Below, piece after piece: positions 37,401-52,500 of a stretch of DNA of 64,000 nt (position 1 is its first letter; each line of letters opens with the position of its first letter). The stretch spans positions 1 through 64,000 of the forward strand of contig JASUTR010000162.1 in NCBI GenBank assembly GCA_035048495.1. The letters are read 5' to 3'. Origin of the DNA: Euptelea pleiosperma (lineage: Eukaryota; Streptophyta; Magnoliopsida; Ranunculales; Eupteleaceae). Position numbers and translations under genes: made by a program. The notes beneath the pieces were generated by a model. That model had not been told where the DNA came from, did not search any database, and saw nothing but the letters and a program-made list of their open reading frames with translations.

Positions 37401-40400
37401 CAAACTCTTCCATTACTATTGTTTCAACACATTTGAAGTGTTCGAACAAGATTCGGGACAGTCGAAACAAGTTAGCTCCATCCGTGCGTCAACGTCTCAA
37501 ATTGGACTCAGTTTGTGTGTTACATTCCAAAGCCTATAACTTGTGACTTTGTCGCAACCGAACCTCGTAACTTTACTCAAACTCTTCCATTACTATTGTT
37601 TCAACACATTTGAAGTGTCGAAGAAGATTCGGGACTGTCGAAACAAGTTAGCTCCATCCGTGCGTCAACGTCTCAAATTGGACTCAGTTTGTGTGTTACA
37701 TTCCGAAGCCTATAACTTGTGACTTTGTCGCAACCGAACCTCGTAATTGACTCAAACTCTTCCATTACTATTGTTTCAACACATTTGAAGTGTTTGAACA
37801 AGATTCGGGACAGTCGAAACAAGTTAGCTCCATCCGTGCGTCAACGTCTCAAATTGGACTCAGTTTGTGTGTTACATTCCAAAGCCTATAACTTGTGACT
37901 TTGTCACAACCGAACCTCGTAACTTTACTCAAACTCTTCCATTACTATTGTTTCAACACATTTGAAGTGTTCGAAGAAGATTCGGGACTGTCGAAACAAG
38001 TTAGCTCCATCCGTGCGTCAACGTCTCAAATTGGACTCAGTTTGTGTGTTACATTCAGAAGCCTATAACTTGTGACTTTGTCGCAACCGAACCTCGTAAC
38101 TTTACTCAAACTCTTCCATTACTATTGTTTCAACACATTTGAAGTGTTTGAACAAGATTCGGGACAGTCGAAACAAGTTAGCTCCATCCGTGCGTCAACG
38201 TCTCAAATTGGACTCAGTTTGTGAGTTACATTCCAAAGCCTATAAATTGTGACTTTGTCGCAACCAAACCTCGTAACTTTACTCAAACTCTTCCATTACT
38301 ATTGTTTCATCACATTTGAAGTGTCCGAAGAAGATTCGGGACTGTCGAAACAAGTTAGCTCCATCCGTGCGTCAACGTTTAAAATTGGACTCAGTTTGTG
38401 TGTTACATTCTAAGCCTATAACTTGTGACTTTGTCGCAACCGGACCTCGTAATTGGACTCAAACTCTTACATTACTATTGTTTCAACATATTTGAAGTGT
38501 TGGAATAAGATTTGGGACAGTCGAAACAAGTTAGCTCCATCCGTGCGTCAACGTCTCAAATTGGACTCAGTTTGTGTGTTACATTCCGAAGCCTATAACT
38601 TGGGACTTTGTCGTAACCGAACCTCGTAATTGGACTCAAACTCTTCCATTACTATTGTTTCAACACATTTGAAGTGTTTGAACAAGATTTGGGACAGTCG
38701 AAACAAGTTAGCTCCATCCGTGCGTCAACGTCTCAAATTGGACTAAGTTTGTGTGTTACATTCCAAAGCCTATAACTTGTGACATTTTCGTAACCGAACC
38801 TCGTAATTGGACTCAAACTCTTCCATTACTATTGTTTCAACACATTTGAAGTGTTTGAACAAGATTCGGGACAGTCGAAACAAGTTAGCTCCATCCGTGC
38901 GTCAACGTCTCAAATTGGACTCAGTTTGTGTGTTACATTCCAAAGCCTATAACTTGTGACTTTGTCGCAACCGAACCTCGTAACTTGACTCAAACTCTTC
39001 CATTACTATTGTTTCAACACATTTGAAGTGTCTGAACAAGATTCGGGACAGTCGAAACAAGTTAGCTCCATCCGTGCGTCAACGTCTCAAATTGGACTCA
39101 GTTTGTGTGTTACATTCCAAAGCCTATAAATTGTGACTTTGTCACAACCGAACCTCGTAACTTTACTCAAACTCTTCCATTACTATTGTTTCAACACATT
39201 TGAAGTGTCTGAACAAGATTCGGGACAGTCGAAACAAGTTAGCTCCATCCGTGCGTCAACGTCTCAAATTGGACTCAGTTTGTGTGTTACATTCTGAAGC
39301 CTATAACTTGTGACTTTGTCGCAACCGAACCTCGTAACTATACTCAAACTCTTCCATTACTATTGTTTCAACACATTTGAAGTGTTTGAACAAGATTCGG
39401 GACAGTCGAAACAAGTTAGCTCCATCCGTGCGTCAACGTCTCAAATTGGACTCAGTTTGTGAGTTACATTCCAAAGCCTATAAATTGTGACTTTGTCGCA
39501 ACCAAACCTCGTAACTTTACTCAAACTCTTGCATTACTATTGTTTCATCACATTTGAAGTGTCCGAAGAAGATTCGGGACTGTCGAAACAAGTTAGCTCC
39601 ATCCGTGCGTCAACGTTTAAAATTGGACTCAGTTTGTGTGTTACATTCTAAAGCCTATAACTTGTGACTTTGTCGCAACCGGACCTCGTAATTGGACTCA
39701 AACTCTTACATTACTATTGTTTCAACATATTTGAAGTGTTGGAATAAGATTTGGGACAGTCGAAACAAGTTAGCTCCATCCGTGCGTCAACGTCTCAAAT
39801 TGGACTCAGTTTGTGTGTTACATTCCGAAGCCTATAACTTGGGACTTTGTCGTAACCGAACCTCGTAATTGGACTCAAACTCTTCCATTACTATTGTTTC
39901 AACACATTTGAAGTGTTTGAACAAGATTTGGGACAGTCGAAACAAGTTAGCTCCATCCGTGCGTCAACGTCTCAAATTGGACTCAGTTTGTGTGTTACAT
40001 TCCAAAGCCTATAACTTGTGACATTTTCGTAACCGAACCTCGTAATTGGACTCAAACTCTTCCATTACTATTGTTTCAACACATTTGAAGTGTTTGAACA
40101 AGATTCGGGACAGTCGAAACAAGTTAGCTCCATCCGTACGTCAACGTCTCAAATTGGACTCAGTTTGTGTGTTACATTCCAAAGCCTATAACTTGTGACT
40201 TTGTCGCAACCGAACCTCGTAACTTTACTCAAACTCTTCCATTACTATTGTTTCAACACATTTGAAGTGTTCGAACAAGATTCGGGACAGTCGAAACAAG
40301 TTAGCTCCATCCGTGCGTCAACGTCTCAAATTGGACTCAGTTTGTGTGTTACATTCTAAGCCTATAACTTGTGACTTTGTCGCAACCGAACCTCGTAACT

Positions 40401-40859
40401 TTACTCAAACTCTTCCATTACTATTGTTTCATCACATTTGAAGTGTCCGAAGAAGATTCGGGACTGTCGAAACAAGTTAGCTCCATCCGTGCGTCAACGT
40501 CTAAAATTGGACTCAGTTTGTGTGTTACATTCTGAAGCCTATAACTTGTGACTTTGTCGCAACCGACCTCGTAATTGGACTCAAACTCTTACATTACTAT
40601 TGTTTCAACATATTTGAAGTGTTGGAATAAGATTTGGGACAGTCGAAACAAGTTAGCTCCATCCGTGCGTCAACGTCTCAAATTGGACTCAGTTTGTGTG
40701 TTACATTCCGAAGCCTATAACTTGGGACTTTGTCGTAACCGAACCTCGTAATTGGACTCAAACTCTTCCATTACTATTGTTTCAACACATTTGAAGTGTT
40801 TGAACAAGATTTGGGACAGTCGAAACAAGTTAGCTCCATCCGTGCGTCAACGTCTCAAG
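34494..40859 (+). repeat. Higher-order block 3, 36-monomer type
   Basis: 6,366 bases. It starts with the CTCAAG-TTGGACTAAG C monomer and the TTTTCATAACC C monomer a little downstream. E monomers are at indices 3, 12, 21 and 28, and TTGGACTAAG at indices 0, 15 (37,148) and 24 (38,738). The one-base-short F (CATTCTAAGCC) follows the E monomers at indices 12 and 21. Several positions that are E in blocks 1 and 5 (indices 17, 25, 32) are D or D/E hybrids here, so E has been replaced or gained locally. Confidence 0.85.
36618..39445 (+). repeat. Successive E-F-B-C-D modules inside block 3
   Basis: Within block 3 the E monomers at 36618, 38208 and 39446 each open a module that runs E, F, B, C, D and then a variable number of D-like monomers. 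Module lengths are 9 and 7 monomers. The first two modules share the one-base-short F and the TTGGACTAAG C monomer at the same relative places. This nested duplication is what makes the second half of 36-type blocks differ from 32-type blocks. Confidence 0.75.
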
Positions 40860-43800
40860 TTGGACTAAGTTTGTGTGTTACATTCCAAAGCCTATAACTT
40901 GTGACATTTTCGTAACCGAACCTCGTAATTGGACTCAAACTCTTCCATTACTATTGTTTCAACACATTTGAAGTGTTTGAACATGATTTGGGACAGTCGA
41001 AACAAGTTAGCTCCATCCGTGCGTCAACGTCTCAAATTGGACTCAGTTTGTGTGTTACATTCCAAAGCCTATAACTTGTGACATTTTCATAACCGAACCT
41101 CGTAATTGGACTCAAACTCTTCCATTACTATTGTTTCAACACATTTGAAGTGTTTGAACAAGATTCGGGACAGTCGAAACAAGTTAGCTCCATCCGTACG
41201 TCAACGTCTCAAATTGGACTCAGTTTGTGTGTTACATTCCAAAGCCTATAACTTGTGACTTTGTCGCAACCGAACCTCGTAACTTTACTCAAACTCTTCC
41301 ATTACTATTGTTTCAACACATTTGAAGTGTTTGAACAAGATTCGGGACAATCGAAACAAGTTAGCTCCATCCGTGCGTCAACGTCTCAAATTGGACTCAG
41401 TTTGTGAGTTACATTCCAAAGCCTATAAATTGTGACTTTGTCGCAACCAAACCTCGTAACTTTACTCAAACTCTTCCATTACTATTGTTTCATCACATTT
41501 GAAGTGTCCGAAGAAGATTCGGGACTGTCGAAACAAGTTAGCTCCATCCGTGCGTCAACGTTTAAAATTGGACTCAGTTTGTGTGTTACATTCTGAAGCC
41601 TATAACTTGTGACTTTGTCGCAACCGAACCTCGTAATTGGACTCAAACTCTTCCATTACTATTGTTTCAACATATTTGAAGTGTTGGAATAAGATTTGGG
41701 ACAGTCGAAACAATTTAGCTCCATCCGTGCGTCAACGTCTCAAATTGGACTCAGTTTGTGTGTTACATTCCGAAGCCTATAACTTGGGACTTTGTCGTAA
41801 CCGAACCTCGTAATTGGACTCAAACTCTTCCATTACTATTGTTTCAACACATTTGAAGTGTTTGAACAAGATTTGGGACAGTCGAAACAAGTTAGCTCCA
41901 TCCGTGCGTCAACGTCTCAAATTGGACTCAGTTTGTGTGTTACATTCCAAAGCCTATAACTTGTGACATTTTCGTAACCGAACCTCGTAATTGGACTCAA
42001 ACTCTTCCATTACTATTGTTTCAACACATTTGAAGTGTTTGAACAAGATTCGGGACAGTCGAAACAAGTTAGCTCCATCCGTGCGTCAACGTCTCAAATT
42101 GGACTCAGTTTGTGTGTTACATTCCAAAGCCTATAACTTGTGACTTTGTCATAACCGAACCTCGTAATTGGACTCAAACTCTTCCATTACTATTGTTTCA
42201 ACACATTTGAAGTGTTTGAACAAGATTCGGGACAGTCGAAACAAGTTAGCTCCATCCGTACGTCAACGTCTCAAATTGGACTCAGTTTGTGTGTTACATT
42301 CCAAAGCCTATAACTTGTGACTTTGTCGCAACCGAACCTCGTAACTTTACTCAAACTCTTCCATTACTATTGTTTCAACATATTTGAAGTGTTGGAATAA
42401 GATTTGGGACAGTCGAAACAATTTAGCTCCATCCGTGCGTCAACGTCTCAAATTGGACTCAGTTTGTGTGTTACATTCCGAAGCCTATAACTTGGGACTT
42501 TGTCGTAACCGAACCTCGTAATTGGACTCAAACTCTTCCATTACTATTGTTTCAACACATTTGAAGTGTTTGAACAAGATTCGGGACAGTCGAAACAAGT
42601 TAGCTCCATCCGTGCGTCAACGTCTCAAATTGGACTCAGTTTGAGTGTTACATTCCGAAGCCTATAACTTGTGACTTTGTCGCAACCGACCTCGTAATTG
42701 GACTCAAACTCTTCCATTACTATTGTTTCAACACATTTGAAGTGTTGGAACAAGATTTGGGACAGTCGAAACAAGTTAGCTCCATCCGTGCGTCAACGTC
42801 TCAAATTGGACTCAGTTTGTGTGTTACATTCCAAAGCCTATAACTTGTGACTTTGTCGCAACCGAACCTCGTAACTTTACTCAAACTCTTCCATTACTAT
42901 TGTTTCAACACATTTGAAGTGTTTGAACAAGATTCGGGACAGTCGAAACAAGTTAGCTCCATCCGTGCGTCAACGTCTCAAATTGGACTCAGTTTGTGAG
43001 TTACATTCCAAAGCCTATAAATTGTGACTTTGTCGCAACCAAACCTCGTAACTTTACTCAAACTCTTCATTACTATTGTTTCATCACATTTGAAGTGTCC
43101 GAAGAAGATTCGGGACTGTCGAAACAAGTTAGCTCCATCCGTGCGTCAACGTTTAAAATTGGACTCAGTTTGTGTGTTACATTCTGAAGCCTATAACTTG
43201 TGACTTTGTCGCAACCGGACCTCGTAATTGGACTCAAACTCTTACATTACTATTGTTTCAACATATTTGAAGTGTTGGAATAAGATTTGGGACAGTCGAA
43301 ACAAGTTAGCTCCATCCGTGCGTCAACGTCTCAAATTGGACTCAGTTTGTGTGTTACATTCCGAAGCCTATAACTTGGGACTTTGTCGTAACCGAACCTC
43401 GTAATTGGACTCAAACTCTTCCATTACTATTGTTTCAACACATTTGAAGTGTTTGAACAAGATTTGGGACAGTCGAAACAAGTTAGCTCCATCCGTGCGT
43501 CAACGTCTCAAATTGGACTAAGTTTGTGTGTTACATTCCAAAGCCTATAACTTGTGACATTTTCGTAACCGAACCTCGTAATTGGACTCAAACTCTTCCA
43601 TTACTATTGTTTCAACACATTTGAAGTGTTTGAACAAGATTCGGGACAGTCGAAACAAGTTAGCTCCATCCGTACGTCAACGTCTCAAATTGGACTCAGT
43701 TTGTGTGTTACATTCCAAAGCCTATAACTTGTGACTTTGTCGCAACCGAACCTCGTAACTTTACTCAAACTCTTCCATTACTATTGTTTCAACACATTTG

Positions 43801-46519
43801 AAGTGTTCGAACAAGATTCGGGACAGTCGAAACAAGTTAGCTCCATCCGTACGTCAACGTCTCAAATTGGACTCAGTTTGTGTGTTACATTCCAAAGCCT
43901 ATAACTTGTGACTTTGTCGCAACCGAACCTCGTAACTTTACTCAAACTCTTCCATTACTATTGTTTCAACACATTTGAAGTGTTTGAACAAGATTCGGGA
44001 CAGTCGAAACAAGTTAGCTCCATCCGTGCGTCAACGTCTCAAATTGGACTCAGTTTGTGTGTTACATTCAAAAGCCTATAACTTGTGACTTTGTCGCAAC
44101 CGAACCTCGTAACTTTACTCAAACTCTTCCATTACTATTGTTTCAACACATTTGAAGTGTCCGAACAAGATTCGGGACAGTCGAAACAAGTTAGCTCCAT
44201 CCGTGCGTCAACGTCTCAAATTGGACTCAGTTTGTGTGTTACATTCCGAAGCCTATAACTTGTGACTTTGTCGCAACCGAACCTCGTAATTGGACTCAAA
44301 CTCTTCCATTACTATTGTTTCAACATATTTGAAGTGTTGGAATAAGATTTGGGACAGTCGAAACAAGTTAGCTCCATCCGTGCGTCAACGTCTCAAATTG
44401 GACTCAGTTTGTGTGTTACATTCCGAAGCCTATAACTTGGGACTTTGTCGTAACCGAACCTCGTAATTGGACTCAAACTCTTCCATTACTATTGTTTCAA
44501 CACATTTGAAGTGTTTGAACAAGATTCGGGACAGTCGAAACAAGTTAGCTCCATCCGTGCGTCAACGTCTCAAATTGGACTCAGTTTGTGTGTTACATTC
44601 CGAAGCCTATAACTTGTGACTTTGTCGCAACCGAACCTCGTAATTGGACTCAAACTCTTCCATTACTATTGTTTCAACACATTTGAAGTGTTGAACAAGA
44701 TTCGGGACAGTCGAAACAAGTTAGCTCCATCCGTGCGTCAACGTCTCAAATTGGACTCAGTTTGTGTGTTACATTCCAAAGCCTATAACTTGTGACTTTG
44801 TCGCAACCGAACCTCGTAACTTTACTCAAACTCTTCCATTACTATTGTTTCAACACATTTGAAGTGTTTGAACAAGATTCGGGACAGTCGAAACAAGTTA
44901 GCTCCATCCGTGCGTCAACGTCTCAAATTGGACTCAGTTTGTGAGTTACATTCCAAAGCCTATAACTTGTGACTTTGTCGCAACCAAACCTCGTAACTTT
45001 ACTCAAACTCTTCCATTACTATTGTTTCAACACATTTGAAGTGTCCGAAGAAGATTCGGGACAGTCGAAACAAGTTAGCTCCATCCGTGCGTCAACGTCT
45101 CAAATTGGACTCAGTTTGTGTGTTACATTCTGAAGCCTATAACTTGTGACTTTGTCGCAACCGAACCTCGTAACTTGACTCAAACTCTTCCATTACTATT
45201 GTTTCAACACATTTGAAGTGTCGAACAAGATTCGGGACAGTCGAAACAAGTTAGCTCCATCCGTGCGTCAACGTCTCAAATTGGACTCAGTTTGTGTGTT
45301 ACATTCCGAAGCCTATAACTTGTGACTTTGTCGCAACCGAACCTCGTAATTGGACTCAAACTCTTCCATTACTATTGTTTCAACATATTTGAAGTGTTGG
45401 AATAAGATTTGGGACAGTCGAAACAAGTTAGCTCCATCCGTGCGTCAACGTCTCAAATTGGACTCAGTTTGTGTGTTACATTCCGAAGCCTATAACTTGG
45501 GACTTTGTCGTAACCGAACCTCGTAATTGGACTCAAACTCTTCCATTACTATTGTTTCAACACATTTGAAGTGTTTGAACAAGATTTGGGACAGTCGAAA
45601 CAAGTTAGCTCCATCCGTGCGTCAACGTCTCAAATTGGACTCAGTTTGTGTGTTACATTCCAAAGCCTATAACTTGTGACATTTTCATAACCGAACCTCG
45701 TAATTGGACTCAAACTCTTCCATTACTATTGTTTCAACACATTTGAAGTGTTTGAACAAGATTCGGGACAGTCGAAACAAGTTAGCTCCATCCGTACGTC
45801 AACGTCTCAAATTGGACTCAGTTTGTGTGTTACATTCCAAAGCCTATAACTTGTGACTTTGTCGCAACCGAACCTCGTAACTTTACTCAAACTCTTCCAT
45901 TACTATTGTTTCAACACATTTGAAGTGTTTGAACAAGATTCGGGACAGTCGAAACAAGTTAGCTCCATCCGTGCGTCAACGTCTCAAATTGGACTCAGTT
46001 TGTGAGTTACATTCCAAAGCCTATAAATTGTGACTTTGTCGCAACCAAACCTCGTAACTTTACTCAAACTCTTCCATTACTATTGTTTCATCACATTTGA
46101 AGTGTCCGAAGAAGATTCGGGACTGTCGAAACAAGTTAGCTCCATCCGTGCGTCAACGTTTAAAATTGGACTCAGTTTGTGTGTTACATTCTGAAGCCTA
46201 TAACTTGTGACTTTGTCGCAACCGGACCTCGTAATTGGACTCAAACTCTTACATTACTATTGTTTCAACATATTTGAAGTGTTGGAATAAGATTTGGGAC
46301 AGTCGAAACAAGTTAGCTCCATCCGTGCGTCAACGTCTCAAATTGGACTCAGTTTGTGTGTTACATTCCGAAGCCTATAACTTGGGACTTTGTCGTAACC
46401 GAACCTCGTAATTGGACTCAAACTCTTCCATTACTATTGTTTCAACACATTTGAAGTGTTTGAACAAGATTTGGGACAGTCGAAACAAGTTAGCTCCATC
46501 CGTGCGTCAACGTCTCAAA
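40860..46519 (+). repeat. Higher-order block 4, 32-monomer type (consensus-like)
   Basis: 5,660 bases. It has the same frame as blocks 2 and 6: the CTCAAG-TTGGACTAAG start, E at indices 3, 12, 23 and 29, TTGGACTAAG at 15 (43,513) and TTTGAGTGTTAC at index 10 (42,640). It lacks most of the rare variants shared by blocks 2, 6 and 7. Where those have TTAATATTG, CATTGAAAAGCC, CACAGGTGAAG, ACTATTTTTTC and a second TTTGAGTG, this block has the common form. The E monomer at index 23 (44,937) is a D/E hybrid with CAACACATT and GGGACAGTCG. Confidence 0.85.
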
Positions 46520-49500
46520 TTGGACTCAGTTTGTGTGTTACATTCCAAAGCCTATAACTTGTGACATTTTCGTAACCGAACCTCGTAATTGGACTCAAAC
46601 TCTTCCATTACTATTGTTTCAACACATTTGAAGTGTTTGAACAAGATTTGGGACAGTCGAAACAAGTTAGCTCCATCCGTGCGTCAACGTCTCAAATTGG
46701 ACTCAGTTTGTGTGTTACATTCCAAAGCCTATAACTTGTGACATTTTCATAACCGAACCTCGTAATTGGACTCAAACTCTTCCATTACTATTGTTTCAAC
46801 ACATTTGAAGTGTTTGAACAAGATTCGGGACAGTCGAAACAAGTTAGCTCCATCCGTACGTCAACGTCTCAAATTGGACTCAGTTTGTGTGTTACATTCC
46901 AAAGCCTATAACTTGTGACTTTGTCGCAACCGAACCTCGTAACTTTACTCAAACTCTTCCATTACTATTGTTTCAACACATTTGAAGTGTTTGAACAAGA
47001 TTCGGGACAGTCGAAACAAGTTAGCTCCATCCGTGCGTCAACGTCTCAAATTGGACTCAGTTTGTGAGTTACATTCCAAAGCCTATAAATTGTGACTTTG
47101 TCGCAACCAAACCTCGTAACTTTACTCAAACTCTTCCATTACTATTGTTTCATCACATTTGAAGTGTCCGAAGAAGATTCGGGACTGTCGAAACAAGTTA
47201 GCTCCATCCGTGCGTCAACGTTTAAAATTGGACTCAGTTTGTGTGTTACATTCTGAAGCCTATAACTTGTGACTTTGTCGCAATCGAACCTCGTAATTGG
47301 ACTCAAACTCTTCCATTACTATTGTTTCAATATATTTGAAGTGTTGGAATAAGATTTGGGACAGTCGAAACAAGTTAGCTCCATCCGTGCGTCAACGTCT
47401 CAAATTGGACTCAGTTTGTGTGTTACATTCCGAAGCCTATAACTTGGGACTTTGTCGTAACCGAACCTCGTAATTGGACTCAAACTCTTCCATTACTATT
47501 GTTTCAACACATTTGAAGTGTTTGAACAAGATTTGGGACAGTCGAAACAAGTTAGCTCCATCCGTGCGTCAACGTCTCAAATTGGACTCAGTTTGTGTGT
47601 TACATTCCAAAGCCTATAACTTGTGACATTTTCGTAACCGAACCTCGTAATTGGACTCAAACTCTTCCATTACTATTGTTTCAACACATTTGAAGTGTTT
47701 GAACAAGATTCGGGACAGTCGAAACAAGTTAGCTCCATCCGTACGTCAACGTCTCAAATTGGACTCAGTTTGTGTGTTACATTCCAAAGCCTATAACTTG
47801 TGACTTTGTCGCAACCGAACCTCGTAATTGACTCAAACTCTTCCATTACTATTGTTTCAACACATTTGAAGTGTTTGAACAAGATTCGGGACAGTCGAAA
47901 CAAGTTAGCTCCATCCGTGCGTCAACGTCTCAAATTGGACTCAGTTTGTGTGTTACATTCCAAAGCCTATAACTTGTGACTTTGTCGCAACCGAACCTCG
48001 TAACTTTACTCAAACTCTTCCATTACTATTGTTTCAACATATTTGAAGTGTTGGAATAAGATTTGGGACAGTCGAAACAAGTTAGCTCCATCCGTGCGTC
48101 AACGTCTCAAATTGGACTCAGTTTGTGTGTTACATTCCGAAGCCTATAACTTGGGACTTTGTCGTAACCGAACCTCGTAATTGGACTCAAACTCTTCCAT
48201 TACTATTGTTTCAACACATTTGAAGTGTTTGAACAAGATTCGGGACAGTCGAAACAAGTTAGCTCCATCCGTGCGTCAACGTCTCAAATTGGACTCAGTT
48301 TGTGTGTTACATTCCGAAGCCTATAACTTGTGACTTTGTCGCAACCGACCTCGTAATTGGACTCAAACTCTTCCATTACTATTGTTTCAACACATTTGAA
48401 GTGTTTGAACAAGATTTGGGACAGTCGAAACAAGTTAGCTCCATCCGTGCGTCAACGTCTCAAATTGGACTCAGTTTGTGTGTTACATTCCAAAGCCTAT
48501 AACTTGTGACTTTGTCGCAACCGAACCTCGTAACTTTACTCAAACTCTTCCATTACTATTGTTTCAACACATTTGAAGTGTTTGAACAAGATTCGGGACA
48601 GTCGAAACAAGTTAGCTCCATCCGTGCGTCAACGTCTCAAATTGGACTCAGTTTGTGAGTTACATTCCAAAGCCTATAAATTGTGACTTTGTCGCAACCA
48701 AACCTCGTAACTTTACTCAAACTCTTCCATTACTATTGTTTCATCACATTTGAAGTGTCCGAAGAAGATTCGGGACTGTCGAAACAAGTTAGCTCCATCC
48801 GTGCGTCAACGTCTCAAATTGGACTCAGTTTGTGTGTTACATTCCTAAGCCTATAACTTGTGACTTTGTCGCAACCGAACCTCGTAATTGGACTCAAACT
48901 CTTCCATTACTATTGTTTCAACATATTTGAAGTGTTGGAATAAGATTTGGGACAGTCGAAACAAGTTAGCTCCATCCGTGCGTCAACGTCTCAAATTGGA
49001 CTCAGTTTGTGTGTTACATTCCGAAGCCTATAACTTGGGACTTTGTCGTAACCGAACCTCGTAATTGGACTCAAACTCTTCCATTACTATTGTTTCAACA
49101 CATTTGAAGTGTTTGAACAAGATTTGGGACAGTCGAAACAAGTTAGCTCCATCCGTGCGTCAACGTCTCAAATTGGACTAAGTTTGTGTGTTACATTCCA
49201 AAGCCTATAACTTGTGACATTTTCGTAACCGAACCTCGTAATTGGACTCAAACTCTTCCATTACTATTGTTTCAACACATTTGAAGTGTTTGAACAAGAT
49301 TCGGGACAATCGAAACAAGTTAGCTCCATCCGTGCGTCAACGTCTCAAATTGGACTCAGTTTGTGTGTTACATTCCAAAGCCTATAACTTGTGACTTTGT
49401 CGCAACCGAACCTCGTAACTTTACTCAAACTCTTCCATTACTATTGTTTCATCACATTTGAAGTGTCCGAAGAAGATTCGGGACTGTCGAAACAAGTTAG

Positions 49501-52500
49501 CTCCATCCGTGCGTCAACGTTTAAAATTGGACTCAGTTTGTGAGTTACATTCCAAAGCCTATAAATTGTGATTTGTCACAACCAAACCTCGTAACTTTAC
49601 TCAAACTCTTCCATTACTATTGTTTCATCACATTTGAAGTGTCCGAAGAAGATTCGGGACTGTCGAAACAAGTTAGCTCCATCCGTGCGTCAACGTTTAA
49701 AATTGGACTCAGTTTGTGTGTTACATTCTGAAGCCTATAACTTGTGACTTTGTCGCAACCGAACCTCGTAACTATACTCAAACTCTTCCATTACTATTGT
49801 TTCAACACATTTGAAGTGTTTGAACAAGATTCGGGACAGTCGAAACAAGTTAGCTCCATCCGTGCGTCAACGTCTCAAATTGGACTCAGTTTGTGAGTTA
49901 CATTCCAAAGCCTATAAATTGTGACTTTGTCGCAACCAAACCTCGTAACTTTACTCAAACTCTTCCATTACTATTGTTTCATCACATTTGAAGTGTCCGA
50001 AGAAGATTCGGGACTGTCGAAACAAGTTAGCTCCATCCGTGCGTCAACGTTTAAATTGGACTCAGTTTGTGTGTTACATTCTGAAGCCTATAACTTGTGA
50101 CTTTGTCGCAACCGAACCTCGTAACTTGACTCAAACTCTTCCATTACTATTGTTTCAACACATTTGAAGTGTTTGAACAAGATTCGGGACAGTCGAAACA
50201 AGTTAGCTCCATCCGTGCGTCAACGTCTCAAATTGGACTCAGTTTGTGAGTTACATTCCAAAGCCTATAACTTGTGACTTTGTCGCAACCGAACCTCGTA
50301 ACTTTACTCAAACTCTTCCATTACTATTGTTTCAACACATTTGAAGTGTCTGAACAAGATTCGGGACAGTCGAAACAAGTTAGCTCCATCCGTGCGTCAA
50401 CGTCTCAAATTGGACTCAGTTTGTGTGTTACATTCCAAAGCCTATAACTTGTGACTTTGTCGCAACCGACCTCGTAATTGGACTCAAACTCTTACATTAC
50501 TATTGTTTCAACATATTTGAAGTGTTTGAATAAGATTGGGACAGTCGAAACAAGTTAGCTCCATCCGTGCGTCAACGTCTCAAATTGGACTCAGTTTGTG
50601 TGTTACATTCCGAAGCCTATAACTTGGGACTTTGTCGTAACCGAACCTCGTAATTGGACTGAAACTCTTCCATTACTATTGTTTCAACACATTTGAAGTG
50701 TTTGAACAAGATTTGGGACAGTCGAAACAAGTTAGCTCCATCCGTGCGTCAACGTCTCAAATTGGACTAAGTTTGTGTGTTACATTCCAAAGCCTATAAC
50801 TTGTGACATTGTCGTAACCGAACCTCGTAATTGGACTCAAACTCTTCCATTACTATTGTTTCAACACATTTGAAGTGTTTGAACAAGATTCGGGACAATC
50901 GAAACAAGTTAGCTCCATCCGTGCGTCAACGTCTCAAATTGGACTCAGTTTGTGAGTTACATTCCAAAGCCTATAAATTGTGACTTTGTCGCAACCAAAC
51001 CTCGTAACTTTACTCAAACTCTTCCATTACTATTGTTTCATCACATTTGAAGTGTCGAAGAAGATTCGGGACAGTCGAAACAAGTTAGCTCCATCCGTGC
51101 GTCAACGTTCTAAAATTGGACTCAGTTTGTGTGTTACATTCCAAAGCCTATAAATTGTGACTTTGTCACAACCGAACCTCGTAACTTGACTCAAACTCTT
51201 CCATTACTATTGTTTCAACACATTTGAAGTGTCCGAAGAAGATTCGGGACAGTCGAAACAAGTTAGCTCCATCCGTGCGTCAACGTCTAAAATTGGACTC
51301 AGTTTGTGTGTTACATTCTGAAGCCTATAACTTGTGACTTTGTCGCAACCGAACCTCGTAACTTTACTCAAACTCTTCCATTACTATTGTTTCAACACAT
51401 TTGAAGTGTTTGAACAAGATTCGGGACAGTCGAAACAAGTTAGCTCCATCCGTGCGTCAACGTCTCAAATTGGACTCAGTTTGTGAGTTACATTCCAAAG
51501 CCTATAAATTGTGACTTTGTCGCAACCAAACCTCGTAACTTTACTCAAACTCTTGCATTACTATTGTTTCATCACATTTGAAGTGTCCGAAGAAGATTCG
51601 GGACTGTCGAAACAAGTTAGCTCCATCCGTGCGTCAACGTTTAAAATTGGACTCAGTTTGTGTGTTACATTCTAAGCCTATAACTTGTGACTTTGTCGCA
51701 ACCGGACCTCGTAATTGGACTCAAACTCTTACATTACTATTGTTTCAACATATTTGAAGTGTTGGAATAAGATTTGGGACAGTCGAAACAAGTTAGCTCC
51801 ATCCGTGCGTCAACGTCTCAAATTGGACTCAGTTTGTGTGTTACATTCCGAAGCCTATAACTTGGGACTTTGTCGTAACCGAACCTCGTAATTGGACTGA
51901 AACTCTTCCATTACTATTGTTTCAACACATTTGAAGTGTTTGAACAAGATTTGGGACAGTCGAAACAAGTTAGCTCCATCCGTGCGTCAACGTCTCAAAT
52001 TGGACTCAGTTTGTGTGTTACATTCCAAAGCCTATAACTTGTGACATTTTCGTAACCGAACCTCGTAATTGGACTCAAACTCTTCCATTACTATTGTTTC
52101 AACACATTTGAAGTGTTTGAACAAGATTCGGGACAGTCGAAACAAGTTAGCTCCATCCGTGCGTCAACGTCTCAAATTGGACTCAGTTTGTGAGTTACAT
52201 TCCAAAGCCTATAACTTGTGACTTTGTCGCAACCAAACCTCGTAACTTTACTCAAACTCTTCCATTACTATTGTTTCAACACATTTGAAGTGTCGAAGAA
52301 GATTCGGGACTGTCGAAACAAGTTAGCTCCATCCGTGCGTCAACGTCTAAAATTGGACTCAGTTTGTGTGTTACATTCTGAAGCCTATAACTTGTGACTT
52401 TGTCGTAACCAAACCTCGTAACTTTACTCAAACTCTTCCATTACTATTGTTTCATCACATTTGAAGTGTCCGAAGAAGATTCGGGACTGTCGAAACAAGT

